Source: Carnegiea gigantea
Taxonomy: Eukaryota > Streptophyta > Magnoliopsida > Caryophyllales > Cactaceae
Direction of reading: 5' to 3'
Length of the DNA stretch: 64,000 nt
NCBI GenBank assembly: GCA_029747015.1
Contig: JAKOGI010002785.1
Span: 1 to 64,000 of the forward strand
Shown piece by piece: positions 45,101 through 55,549 of this stretch; the stretch's first letter is position 1; the number at the start of each line of letters is the position of its first letter. The translations under genes and the position numbers were made by a program. The notes beneath the pieces were generated by a model. It saw nothing but the letters and a program-made list of their open reading frames with translations, made no database searches and was not told the DNA's origin.

Positions 45101-46721
45101 CCTTTTGTGGGTTTGTTTTGAGGATTTCGGATGGTGATAATGGCTTGAGAGTAATCTTCTTGCCTCCCTTAGACAAGGAGTATGTATTCATAAAACCATC
45201 ATGGGTCACCCTTCGGTCATACAACCAAGGCCTTCCCAACAATACATGGCATGCATCCATAGGTATAACATCACACCAAAGTTGGTCTTGATAGTTCTTA
45301 CCAATGGATAAGAAAATAAGGCACCGTGAATTGACTTGAAGTCCTTTGCTTTGATTCAGCCATTGAATGTTGTAGGGATGGGGATGGGCCGTAGCTTGTA
45401 AACCAAGCTTCTCAATCATAGTAAGTGACACCACGTTTGCACAACTCCCACCATCAATGATCAATGAACACACCTTGCCTTGAACCGTGCACCTAGTGTG
45501 AAAAATGTTTTCCCTTTGTTCATCTTTGGTGCTCTTTTGGCCGTTCAAGACCCTCCTCAAAACCAGCATCTCTCCTTCATCAGCTTCCTCCTCGACTTCT
45601 TCTTGACTTTCTTCATGAGCTTCCGCAGTTTCATCCTCAATTTCACCTTCAACTTCTTGCTCATCCACAACTCTCCACTCGGCTAAAGTGATTACTTTGC
45701 GGTTTGGGCACTCTGAAGCTATATGGCCTAACCCTTGGCACTTGAAACATCTTCTAGTGCTCATTGGATTGGGATTTGGACGAATTGGGGGTGCTGGGGC
45801 CTTTTGTGGTGCTTGGGTTCTTTGTGGATTGAAAGGGAAGGGATTTTGTGGCTTAGAAACTGGTTGGGAACTCCCCTTGTTAAAAGGTTGGTTCCGGGTT
45901 GGAGGTCTTTGATGTGGAGGCTTAAAAGTTTGCTTAGCTTTCTTTTGTTGCTCCACTTTGTGAGCAAGCACACAAACCTCATCAAAGGTAGTATAAGCTT
46001 ACAATTCAACGACGTTTGAGTACCTAGGATCGAGTCCTCCTAAGTACCTTACAATCGTTTGCTCTTCCGGTTCTTGCAAATCACATTTAATCACAAGCTT
46101 TTCAAATTCTCTAGTGTATTCTTCAACACTAAGATTGCCTTGGTTCAGATTATGAAGTTGTGAATAACAATCTTGAACATACGTGGGGGGTAGGAATCTA
46201 GCCTTCAACTTGGTTTTCATCTTTTCCCAAGTTCTGATTTTAGTCTTACGTTCCCTAACTCTCTTAGCACATAAGTTGGTCCACCATAAGGAAGCATACT
46301 TATGTAACCTTAATGCCACCAACTTGACTTTCTTTTCTTCTGGAACGTCCTTATACTCAAATACCCTCTCCACTGTGTGCAACCAGTCCAAGAAGTCCTC
46401 TGGATCAAGTTTGCCTTCATATTCTGGAATTTCAACTCTAAAATCATTAGAGTTACCTTGTCCTCTTGGCTCTTGTCGTGGTTCTCTGAATAGTTCTTCA
46501 TCACTTGAGGACTCAAGGTGGTGACTGAATACTTGCTCTCGGCCTTGTAATGCTGAATGGGATGGTTCTTCATTGAATTTTTGCTTTTGCTTGAGGAAGG
46601 CACCTAATTGCTTGCGTAAATATTCATTCTGGGCCTTGAGCTCTTGGTTAGTAGAAGTAATCTCATGATTACTCTTCATAATAGTATCAAGCTTCTCTTC
46701 TATGCTCATACTAGTACACAT
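42173..46721 (-). pseudogene. F5 gag-pol (decayed, all domains present)
   Basis: The ATG at 46721 (MCTSMSIEEKLDTIMKS) opens a coiled-coil N-terminus and Gag core (YASLWWTN). A stop at 45999-46001 precedes the linker; CCHC ([14 protein letters not shown], ~45710-45750) and protease DGGSCANVVS follow. A frameshift lies near 45085-45110. RT (YFDDILIYS, ~44385), RNase H (with ECDASDVGIGG rather than SGVGIGA) and the integrase zinc site lie in one long frame. A one-base loss near 43139 breaks VVVDRFSKM. Further stops are at 42848-42850 (Trp) and 42686-42688 (Arg). The C-terminus (PDLRIKSFQQGEDGG, SRPRTRSQTKKM) ends KPGFVHLIS inside the LTR. The TRSQTKK segment resembles the C-terminal motif of CRM-type polyproteins. 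Confidence 0.88.
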
Positions 46722-46793
46722 GTTGTGTTTGAGAAATGGAGAAGAAGGAAGTTTGGATTTTGTGGGTTCAATACCAGGCCAAGATGAAACACA

Positions 46794-46805
46794 GCTCTGA
46801 TACCA
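46794..46805 (-). other. Primer-binding site (tRNA-iMet), F5
   Basis: Minus strand TGGTATCAGAGC, four bases from the LTR end at 46810. Confidence 0.86.
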
Positions 46806-46809
46806 AATA

Positions 46810-48414
46810 TGATGTAAAGGCCAAGGGTGGGGACAACCCAAGCAACCTCACATCAAAAGAAAGACAATTCGAGAAGGGAAGACGCACGGTCGTGCGTCCA
46901 ACCGTGTGCAGCCTCGGGTTGCAAATTGCAGGGTACGCACGGGCGTGCGTTGAACCGTGCGTGGACTGTGATAAGCTTGCCTTGGATGAATCTTCACGGT
47001 TTTGAATGTCTTTGAGAGCAAAGCCTATTCTAATGCAATGAGCTTTGTTTGGACTTGATTCTATGAGGGGAAAGGTAGAAGGAGTAGTATTGAAAGGGGG
47101 AAATGGAAGTATGGTAGGTGGTTTAATGGAATGACTTGAAGAACATTCAAGTATTGAAGGTGATAAATGAAGAACACGAAGAACGAAGAAGATCAACTTG
47201 AAGATTCAACTAATCAAGTGATTTAGGATAGAACTAAACTCGAGGATTAGATACAGAAACACCACTAATCTTTGAGTTTAGGGCCCTTAAGTTTGATTAA
47301 GATACAGAATCACCACTCAATCAAGATTAAGACACACTTGAACACCACTTAGTTTGGCCTAAACTAAGATAAGCAAGCAAGAGTTTTGAAGAGAAAGCTC
47401 AGAAGCTCTCTATGATTTTCTTTTACTAAAAACTGAAGTTTTTTTTTCTCCTTTTTTTGCCGTGAGAGGCCTTACATAAGCAGCAATATGACCAAGCTAA
47501 GCAGGCTAGCAAGCACCTCACTTTTCCTTCCTAGGAGGGAAAGGTATTAACTAGCTCTAATTGCCACGGTTAGAGCTAATTGGCTTCAAGCATGCTTAAG
47601 ACTAATCAAAACACACTTAAACCTTCAAGGAAAACAAGACAAATGATCATTACAACATAACCAACTTGTCCCTAAGCTTAATCAGCGTTCAAAGGCAGCA
47701 AGTAGCCATGTGAGTAGCCGAAAAGTGGCAATCCCCTTTGCGGCTGGCCAATGGCATTCAAGGGACATCTTTCCTTGTCTCTTCCTTCTCATTGGCCGTT
47801 CTTTCCAAGGTTGTAGCTGATGATGATTGCCTTGGGGTGTGTGCCCAGCCTTGGGAGGTGTGCCAACTCAGTTGATAGCAAGGAAACCCACCGGAAAGGG
47901 TTTGCTCAGCCGTGCCTCCAAACCGTGCGCAATGGGCAGTTTTACACTCGGTTTTCAGGCCAAGTTTACCCAAAGCAAAAAGGATATGGCTTGGGTTTTA
48001 AACGTGGGGGAGAAAGTTAAAAGGTGTATATAAACCCCCTCATTTAAGAAATCAAGGCTAAACATGGATTAAGTAAGGTAATCACATGCAAACTTTTAAC
48101 CGTGCAGAATTGGACTAATTCTGGCCGGTTGGGAAAAACGCCTTTGATCTTTCATCCTCTTGTAGCATGACTTGAATTCAATGCTTGGACTTGAAAGTTA
48201 ACTTCCTGAGGATTCCAAAAATGCAAAAATATTGGCCTTAAGCCATGAAATGGCTTAAGAAATCAGATGCACAAAACCGGGCTTGTGCAGGCCGGTTGTG
48301 CTAGTTTCAGCTTCTTGCCAAAGGTGAGCCATCTTCTTGGTTTGGGACCTTGTTCTTGGCCGACTTGGACTTGTTTCATCTGGAGCAAGGTCTTGGCTAG
48401 GTAGGACTCCATTA
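46810..48414 (-). repeat. F5 5' LTR (1605 bp)
   Basis: TGATGTAAAGG...CCATTA; the empty F6 site is at 47977-47985. A candidate minus-strand TATA (TTTATATA) is near 48027. The GC palindrome lies in U5 at 46881-46898. Confidence 0.88.
46881..46966 (-). repeat. GC-rich palindromes in F5 U5 region
   Basis: GACGCACGGTCGTGCGTC (46881-46898) is a palindrome with 8-bp arms around GT. A second block (ACGCACGGGCGTGCGT, ~46936-46951) follows. It is the F5 counterpart of the leader hairpins of F1-F3, but inside the LTR rather than after the primer-binding site. Confidence 0.72.
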
Positions 48415-48419
48415 GAGAG

Positions 48420-48840
48420 CATTGCTCTTATTTCTCTTAAATCACTAAACTTGCTTATCTGTAACTAGGCCAGTTAGGGTGGTGTTCAAGTATAGTCTTA
48501 AACTTGATTAAGTGGTATTTCTATATCTTAATCATAGTTTAAGGGCCCTAATCTTGTTCTTCGTGGTGTTTCTATATCCTTGAACAAGCTTAGTTCTACC
48601 TAGATTAGTCTTTGATGGTGATTTCTGTATCCAAAGATTAGTTTAGTGTCTATCCTAGCTTTTCCTTTTCCCATTTTGAATCCCTTGATTCTAAATCTAT
48701 TCCCCTCCTTACGTTTTAGCTGATTCACAACTAGCTTATAACGTGCCTTTCTCTTGAGTTTTCCTTGAGTGTACTCTCTCTTGGTTTTAAGCTTTTGCTC
48801 TTTAGTTGAGTTTTAGCATAGACCCTTGGGGGATCCATCA
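48420..48840 (+). repeat. F4 LTR, copy 2, right part (421 bp)
   Basis: Continues 38120-39392 after F5; ends GGATCCATCA. Total LTR ~1694 bp. Confidence 0.83.
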
Positions 48841-48844
48841 TATT

Positions 48845-48856
48845 TGGTATTAGAGC
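48845..48856 (+). other. Primer-binding site, F4 copy gamma (one mismatch)
   Basis: TGGTATTAGAGC, one change from the initiator-Met complement. Confidence 0.75.
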
Positions 48857-48983
48857 AAGTTTAGAACTTGGTCTGAAACCCACACCATCCATATGCTCTC
48901 AAACTCAGCCACAAACACATTTCAAATGCATTCCACAAATCAGCCCAAACACATCCCCAAAACATAACCTATAACCTCCCACC

Positions 48984-49493
48984 ATGTCCCTTAGAAAACT
49001 TCTCAAATTGAAAGTTGAATTTGATGCCTTTGATCTAAAGATGCAACAAAGGGACCTTGAGAGGCAATGAATAAAGCTCGAGTTGTAACAACAAATGGTT
49101 GATCTACAATTCATCATGGTTGAAATCAAAAAGGAAGTTAGGCAGCCCTTGTTCTCTAATGAAGGATGCAAAGAAGACAATGAGGTGGATTGGGACCTCC
49201 CTCCAAAATTTGATGAATATAAAGATGAACAAGACGAGCACCAAGAAGAAATTGAGGAGGAAGAGGAGGAGAATGTTGGGGATGATCTTGAGGAAACTTT
49301 GGAGGAGATAGTCATGAAAGCAGATAAAGGCGAAATGCTTACTTTGGGCACCAACCATCCACCAAAGAACCATGAGCATCTAAGCCTTTTTCTCACTTCT
49401 AGTGAACCATTACTTAAAGCCTCTAATTCTGAAATTAGAACTTTTAGGGAATGGGCAAGTCCAAAGGGTCCCCTCCAAATCAGACTCAACTAA
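48984..49493 (+). pseudogene. F4 Gag-like remnant, copy gamma
   Basis: ATG at 48984 (MSLRKLLKLKVEFDAFDLKM) with stops after DLERQ and LEL at the same codons as in copy beta. It is then open from 49095: VEIKKEVRQPLFSNEGCKED, DWDLPPKFDEYKDE, a Glu-rich coil, EEIVMKADKGEML (compare [14 protein letters not shown] before the protease of autonomous copies), and SEPLLKASNSEIRTFREWA, which matches the segment just before RT. The protease box itself is missing. It stops at 49493. The parallel with autonomous Gag-Pol shows F4 is a collapsed gag-pol, not a captured gene. Confidence 0.65.
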
Positions 49494-49637
49494 TCATGAA
49501 TGATGAGTGGAAAAGAGTCTCTAAGGTCAAGAAAGACTTATTTGAATGGCTGGTATTATTTCAACCAGAATTGTAAACACAAGTGGGAGATGATTACCAA
49601 ACTATTTGAGGTCAAATCTTTTTCAACAAGAGGAGAA

Positions 49638-51481
49638 TGATGGACATCTACCCATGAACCTCAATTTGGACTAAGGGGTTAGTCAAGGTAATAAGGTTTT
49701 AACATCCTAAACCCAAGAAAAACCGATATTTTTTGCTAGGAACATGAAAATAGTAGGTTCCGGGTTTAAAGCAGTGTAGTAGCCTTGTTTTGAGAACCAG
49801 ATAATTTCTACTTCCATAGGATTTAAGTTCAATATTTTGCCTTAAGCTTGACATTCAAGAAGTTGTCTTTCTAACAAAACAAGTTTCACCTCATTTGGAA
49901 TTGATTTACCTATCCAAATCAGTCTTTTAATCCAAACTATCAAAACTGCCAGTTTAGGCAGAAATGCGTCTGCTTTTGTGTATTGTATTCCTTTGACTTA
50001 TTTTGGGTTTAAGTCTGAAATTTTTACATATTTTGGTTCCTTAATGTCTTAGATATGTGAGCATGTAAATACATCTGGTTTATATTAAGTAGGACAGGAG
50101 AACCAAGGCATTTTGTTGAACAGTGTAGGCTGGACCTGGTTTTGGACCAGTTTGAGTATTCTGCGGATTTGGATGGGCAAATGATCTCCAAAATATGTGA
50201 TTCCATCTGAAGGAGTTAGAAGACATCCTGAGATTTCCAACCATGTGTGGCAATCCAAATCATGCCCACGTTTTGCATGTGAAAGGTGGCGTCCAAGCAG
50301 AGCTTGCAAAACTACAGTATTCTGCTCGGTTGCACCTAATTGGTGCATTTGGTAGTTGATATCTTTCTAGCCATCCAATTTCATCCAAGAAGCTTGATAT
50401 GGCAATTGCAAGAGTCTTGCACACAATCATGGAGCAACCAATTGAAGAACCAACGAGAAACAAGTGAACAAAGGCAGAAACTCTCTCATTGGCTAGCCGT
50501 AAAGCACAAAGGGAACAAGGCTACTTTTTGCTTTTCTCTCACAGAAGGGGAGTTGCATACTGGCTTGCTTACTTCCTTAGGATGATCATAATCTTTATAA
50601 TCTAGCTTATTCTGATGCATAAAGATGTAATTAGCTTAGTTTAATCATGCTTGATTGTAATCGGTTTTGTTAAGCGAGGTTTAAAGCTCAATTAGGATAA
50701 GAAACCTCCTAAGGCCCCTAGCTTGTTTGCTTGCTAGCTTCACATACTCTTCAAGATGTCTAGAAACACAATCATAAGCTGCAAGGTTCAGCATTTTGTG
50801 AAGAGGAACCCGTGAGAAGCAAAAGGAAGTAGAAGATGTCTCTTTGTCTGGATTGGCTAGCCGAAAAGCAACATCACTTTACGACCGCTTTCGTTTTCTT
50901 TTCCAAATATTCTGATTGTGTTAGGCTTAATAACATGTAATTAAGGTTGTAAACATCATTTATTTTGCTTTCCTTTTCATTTTGATTGTAATTAAGCTAA
51001 GTGAGTTAGTATTCTATTTAGTGCTAACTGTGAGGATTTACTTAAGTTAACACGTTTCCTTCTTAGAAAGGAAACCTCAGCAGCTGGCTTGCTTGCTTAG
51101 GTGCTAGCTAGGCTTGTACTAAAGATGTAACTCACGGCCATTTGCATTTCATTACACACTTGAATCAAAAATCAGATTGAGAGCATTTTGCTTTCCCACA
51201 CTCAAAACACTTCACTTGCTTATCCTTAATTTGGTCGATTAAGGTGGTGATAAAGTAAGTCCTAATCTTTGTTTAAGTGGTGTTTCTGTATCTTAATCAA
51301 AGTTTAGGGACCCTAAACTAAAGTTTGGTGGTGTTTCTATATCCAAACAAAGGTTTAGAACTGTCATTCTCCATTGATTACCCCACGGGTTTGCCTAAGC
51401 TTAACTAGAATTCAGTTTACTAAACCGTGAGTACTTGAATCCTAGCTTGAGTTTTTCATTCATTCCCTTTAAGATACTTCA
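49638..51481 (+). repeat. F4 LTR, copy 3 (1844 bp)
   Basis: Starts TGATGGACATCTACCC after the purine tract AACAAGAGGAGAA and ends GATACTTCA. Longer than the other two copies because of extra AT-rich sequence in its middle. Confidence 0.82.
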
Positions 51482-51485
51482 TATT

Positions 51486-51497
51486 TGGTATCAGAGC
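51486..51497 (+). other. Primer-binding site (tRNA-iMet), F4 copy delta
   Basis: TGGTATCAGAGC after the third LTR; the internal region is cut 10 bp later by F7. Confidence 0.83.
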
Positions 51498-51507
51498 TTA
51501 GGTTTCT

Positions 51508-52588
51508 TGATGTATCTCTCCTTACACTTGCCAAAGAAATGGAAGCAAAAGAAAGGTAGGCGTGTGAAGATGGGAGAAGAACAAGTTGATAGAACAAGTG
51601 CCTTCAAGAGATAATTCAAGAGGAGCCACTCTTGTTGAACACTTGGGCAATCTCTTTAGATCAATTAGGATACAGAAACACCACCTAATTGAGATAAAGA
51701 GACCTAGACACCACCTAAGTTTCCACACTTAAGATATAGAACTAGGATTTGGGAGAGACAATGCTCAAACTTGTATTCAATTTGACAAAAGACCCTTACA
51801 AAAGGAAGAGAGGGGGTATTTATAGACCACAACCTCCCTTACTCGGCCAAGGGCTGCAAAAACCAGCTGAAAAGTGACTAAATGACTAAGCCTAAGTTAG
51901 ATTACAAGTACAAGTTGATTATACAAGTGATCTAGCCTAACCTTGACACCTCACTAGCTTAATTAATCTCAAGATTGAGGTGTCAAGCATCCAAAAGCCA
52001 ATGTGCAGCAGCTTGGGACCTTGAATCTGTCAAGGGGACAAGAGGACACTCCAAAACCAAGGTTGCAACCGGCCCTCCCTTGAAACCGGTTAAAAGGAAT
52101 TTCCTTCCTTCTTTGGCTGGATAAAAGAAGCACAAGTTGGTCCCTTAGCTCAACTTTAGGGCCATGATTTGATAAATATTTAGGTGCCTTTTCATGCCCT
52201 AAATTTTGACAAAAGTTGGAGTTGAATAGGTCAGCCAATCGTCCCCTTAATTCAGGTTGTGCTGGATTGCGCCCTGCAGTGCGCTGTCTTCGGTTTTGCT
52301 TGGTTGACTGACCAAATGGACTCCAAATGCCTTACAAAAGGTCTTGTTGGAAAGCTAAGATCTTAAGCTTCAAGGGGGTGGTGCGTGCAGGAAATTTCCC
52401 CTTCTACATTTTGCTCCAACAAGGAAACAAAACCGGGCCAGAAACGGTATGAACTTTACAGTTCGATTTCTTCTTTGTGCATGTGATTTCTGACTAAGGC
52501 ATGAACTTCTTTGGCCTCCGTGGACTCCTTAGCAGGGGAGGGATCATTGGCAATGGTTTTGGAAGGTTTGGTTGGATGGTCCCCATCA
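51508..52588 (-). repeat. F7 3' LTR (1081 bp)
   Basis: Window TGATGTATCTCTCC...CCCCATCA, beside the minus-strand purine tract CCTGGGGGGA (52589-52598). Confidence 0.83.
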
Positions 52589-54015
52589 TCCCCCCAGGTG
52601 AGTTGGAGTTTGGCCTCAAACTTGGGATTTCTTCATTCTCTTCAAAGTATGGACTGAGGTCAGCCACATTGAAGGTGGCAGAGACCCCGTACTCACCGAG
52701 CAAGTCGACCTTGTAGGCATTAGGCCTGACCTTCTCCAATACCTCAAAGGGGCCATCCGATCTCGGTATGATTTTGGACTTGCGTTTGCTTGGAAACCTT
52801 TCCTTCCTCAAGTGGATCCACACTAAGTCTCCTGGTTGGAAATGGGCCTCCCTCTTGTGCTTGTTGGCTTGGTGCATGGCCTGGGCATTAGCCTTCTCAA
52901 TCCTTTCCCGGACTTGAGCATGAAGGTCTTTGATCTCTTTGGCCCTTTTCTCGGCCTCCGAACTAAACTTGTTAGGTTTAGGAATGGGAGTGAGGTCCAA
53001 GGGTGTTTTTGGATTGTATCCATAGACCACTTGAAAGGGGGAGAGGTGGGTGGCTTTGCTTGGTGCCCGATTGAAAGCAAACTCCGCATGGGCCAAGAGT
53101 TCATCCCAAGCCTTGAGGTTGTTCTTCACAAGTACCCGAAGCAAGGTTCCCAAAGTCCAGTTAGTCACCTCGGTTTGGCCATCAGTTTGGGGGTGACAAG
53201 TGGTACTGAACTTGAGGTGTGTCCCCATCTTTCTCCAAAGTGTGAGCCAAAAGTGACTAAGGAACTTAGTGTCCCTATCCGAAACCATGCTTTTGGGGAT
53301 GCCATATAGTCTCACAATCTCCTTGAAGTAGAGATTGACTATGTGGGTGGCATCATGGGTGGTGTGACAAGGAACAAAGTGGGCCATTTTGGAGAATCGG
53401 TCCACCACCACCATGATGGAGTCCTTGCTTCTTTGAGTGCGAGGCAAACCCATGATGAAGTCCAAACTAATGTCTTCCCATGCGGCTAAAGGCACGGGCA
53501 AAGGAGAGTAGGGACCGTGGGGAAGGACATGGCTCTTAGCCATGTGGCAAATTGAACACCTTTTGATAAAGTGTTCCACATCTTTAGCCATCTTCGACCA
53601 ATAATAATGCTCCTTGAGCATTGAACAAGTCTTCTCCACCCCAAAGTGACCGGATAGAGCACCACTATGAAGCTCTTGAATTAGTAACTCAATAAACCCA
53701 CACTTGGGGATGCAAAGCCGTGACCCCTTGAAGAGGAACCCCTCTAGGACATGGAAGAGGCCGTAGGGGTGGTTGGCACATTTGACATAGATCTCTTTGA
53801 AGTCATCATCATTGGTGTACATCCCTTTGACAATTTCAAACCCAAGTACCTTGGATTCTAGGACCGAGAGGAGAAAGTATCTCCTAGAGAGTGCATCCGC
53901 TCCCTTGTTTAGCTTGCCGGCCTTGTGATGCATCATGAAGTTGAATGCTTGGAGGTACTCAACCCACTTAGCATGGCGGGGGTTGAGCTTATGTTGCCCT
54001 TGAATGAACTTGAGG
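52494..54015 (-). pseudogene. F7 pol fragment: RNase H end and integrase
   Basis: Open from the F1 LTR junction (54015, LKFIQGQHKLNPRHAKWVE) through the end of RNase H, the integrase HHCC zinc site (HSGALSGHF, CSICHMAKS), catalytic Asp in LDFIMG and VSDRDTKF, Glu in QTEVTNW (Trp where relatives have Arg), and the C-terminal domain RSDGPFEVLEKV. RT, protease and Gag are not in the window. At the purine tract the frame reads SPGGMMGT where relatives read a DDGD motif, suggesting one extra G in the G-run; it ends in the LTR at 52494. Apparent upstream extension to 54134 is read-through of the F1 LTR, not protein of this element. Confidence 0.85.
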
Positions 54016-54141
54016 TGATGTATATGTGGGTGGTAAGTGAACCAAATCAAACTCAAATAAACCCAAATAAGAATTGAACCAAAGTAAAGAGAATATGGAA
54101 GGTTGATTGAGATGGAATGAAAATAATAACACAAAAGAACT
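54016..54141 (-). repeat. F1 LTR terminal fragment, inverted copy of 34985-35109
   Basis: Matches the reverse complement of 34985-35109 except for one extra base in a T-run. It shares that copy's differences from the F1 LTR at 12330-12452. The F2 LTR begins immediately after AGAAC (54137-54141), the complement of the TSD GTTCT. Confidence 0.85.
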
Positions 54142-55275
54142 GATGCGGATCAGCCCCAAGGGGTTCTTCTAGCTCAAGAGGTCATAAAGGCTTTCCAAGG
54201 ACTAGAAATCAATCAAGAGATGATCACTTGCATTCTACCGGGTTCATCTTGCGCATGGCCCGACTTTCTGACCTTGGTAACCTGATGTCCTGAGGCTTTA
54301 AAGCCAAACTTTTGGTGTTCCTGGAAACATGGGAGAGTTAGCTGCCCAATAAATCAAGTTTCATCCCATTTGGATGTCATTTGCCCACCCAAACCCTTTG
54401 TTAAAGCCCAACTGCCCAAACTGTTCTTCCAGGCCAGATTGTACCCGGTTTTGGAAGCCCAATTTCCCTAACCTAAAGTACTCCTAACAACCTGGAATTT
54501 TGAAACCTAGATCCCTTTTTGAGTTGGCTAAAAGGTTGGGAAAAGAAACCAGAGTCAAACGTTCCCCAAGGAGGCTAAAAGAGAGGAAACTTCTAAAGGT
54601 GCTTTTCGGAAGTCAGACTGCATCATCTCACTTGTTCTGCTTATAACTCCTGAACGGCTGCACCAACTGAGCTCCAAAAGTAGTCATATGAAAGAGCACT
54701 TTCTAAGCTTTCTATTAAGGTATGTTGGAGCCAATTTGGGTAAGTAGAAAGGGAGATATGGCTGCAGAAAGTTGACCCTGCAAAACTGGAAAGCTGCCAG
54801 CAACTGTCACCATCACCTTTTGTACTTTTCTTGCTTTTTGTGCTTCCCCTTTTGTCTTGGTCCGATTGGCTTGGCTTGTACCCCTTTTAATCTGATTTTT
54901 GAGGCTCCCCCCTATATAAGGGGCCTTTAGGAATGTAAGATGGCAGCTTGAACATTTTATGCAAATGAAATTGAGTGATTTACTCTCCCTTGAAACTCCT
55001 AGTTGCTTTAGCTTGAATTGGCTAGTTCAGGTGGTGTTCTTCTAGGTTCCTTTTCTTGCTTATGGTGGTGATTAAATTCTATATCCATAAGTGAAGGAGG
55101 AATAGCCCAACTTCTCCTCTAGGTGGCGCCATTGGCTTATCCTAGACAAGAGGGTTGCATTCTATCTTCCAAGACCGGTTTGAGCTACTTGTTCTATTCG
55201 GTTTTGCTTGGTATTGTTTTCGATCTTTCCCATCTTATATCCTCATTCTTGGCATCCCCTAGGCTACATACATCA
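54142..55275 (+). repeat. F2 LTR, plus-strand copy 1 (1134 bp)
   Basis: TGATGCGGATCAGCCCC...CTACATACATCA; TATATAA at 54913-54919. Confidence 0.9.
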
Positions 55276-55278
55276 TCT

Positions 55279-55290
55279 TGGTATCAGAGC
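55279..55290 (+). other. Primer-binding site (tRNA-iMet), F2 copy 2c
   Basis: TGGTATCAGAGC, three bases after the LTR end. Confidence 0.87.
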
Positions 55291-55386
55291 TTAGGCTACC
55301 CTCTTGGCCAAGCTTCCACCCCAAACACATTTCCCAAACACAAACCACAAAACTGCCTTTCTTCACCCGCGTTGGACAGCCATTTA

Positions 55387-55498
55387 GCACGGCCTACCCA
55401 TGCTTAAGGGCACGCCCGTGCCACTGCCTTTTCAGCACTTTTCACCTTTTGACAGAACGTTGGCACGGCCTACCCGTGCTTAAGGGCACGACCGTGCC
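55387..55498 (+). repeat. GC-rich hairpin repeats in F2 leader (2c)
   Basis: Two 36-bp units (55387-55422, 55463-55498; spacing 76 bp), ending CACGCCCGTGCC and CACGACCGTGCC. Confidence 0.8.
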
Positions 55499-55549
55499 AC
55501 ATCCTTTTCAGCCAATTCTCGTTCTTCTCTTTCACAAAGCTCACACTTC

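Larger units (their letters stand above)
39393..48414 (-). mobile_element. F5: complete 9.0-kb LTR retrotransposon, decayed
   Basis: LTRs at 39393-42332 (enlarged by the nested F6 LTR) and 46810-48414, internal region 42333-46809, TSD GAGAG. Minus-strand order: primer-binding site 46794-46805, gag-pol, purine tract (AACAGGGGGAGGA, 42333-42345). The outer end of the 5' LTR has TG changed to TA (window ...CCATTA). Confidence 0.9.
35110..51507 (+). mobile_element. F4 tandem array: short non-autonomous LTR element
   Basis: Plus-strand order: internal (35110-35767), LTR (35768-37342), internal (37343-38119), LTR (38120-39392 plus 48420-48840), internal (48841-49637), LTR (49638-51481), start of another internal (51482-51507, cut by F7). 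Internals are only ~780-800 bp and carry degraded Gag/protease-like frames. LTRs are 1.6-1.8 kb, longer than the internals. F1 is inserted at the left end and F5 in the second LTR. Confidence 0.83.

Noticed and set aside
54014..54134. N-terminal extension of the F7 pol frame (YYFHSISINLPYS...) as a membrane protein
   Set aside because: It is read-through of the inserted F1 LTR end, not part of the F7 protein.
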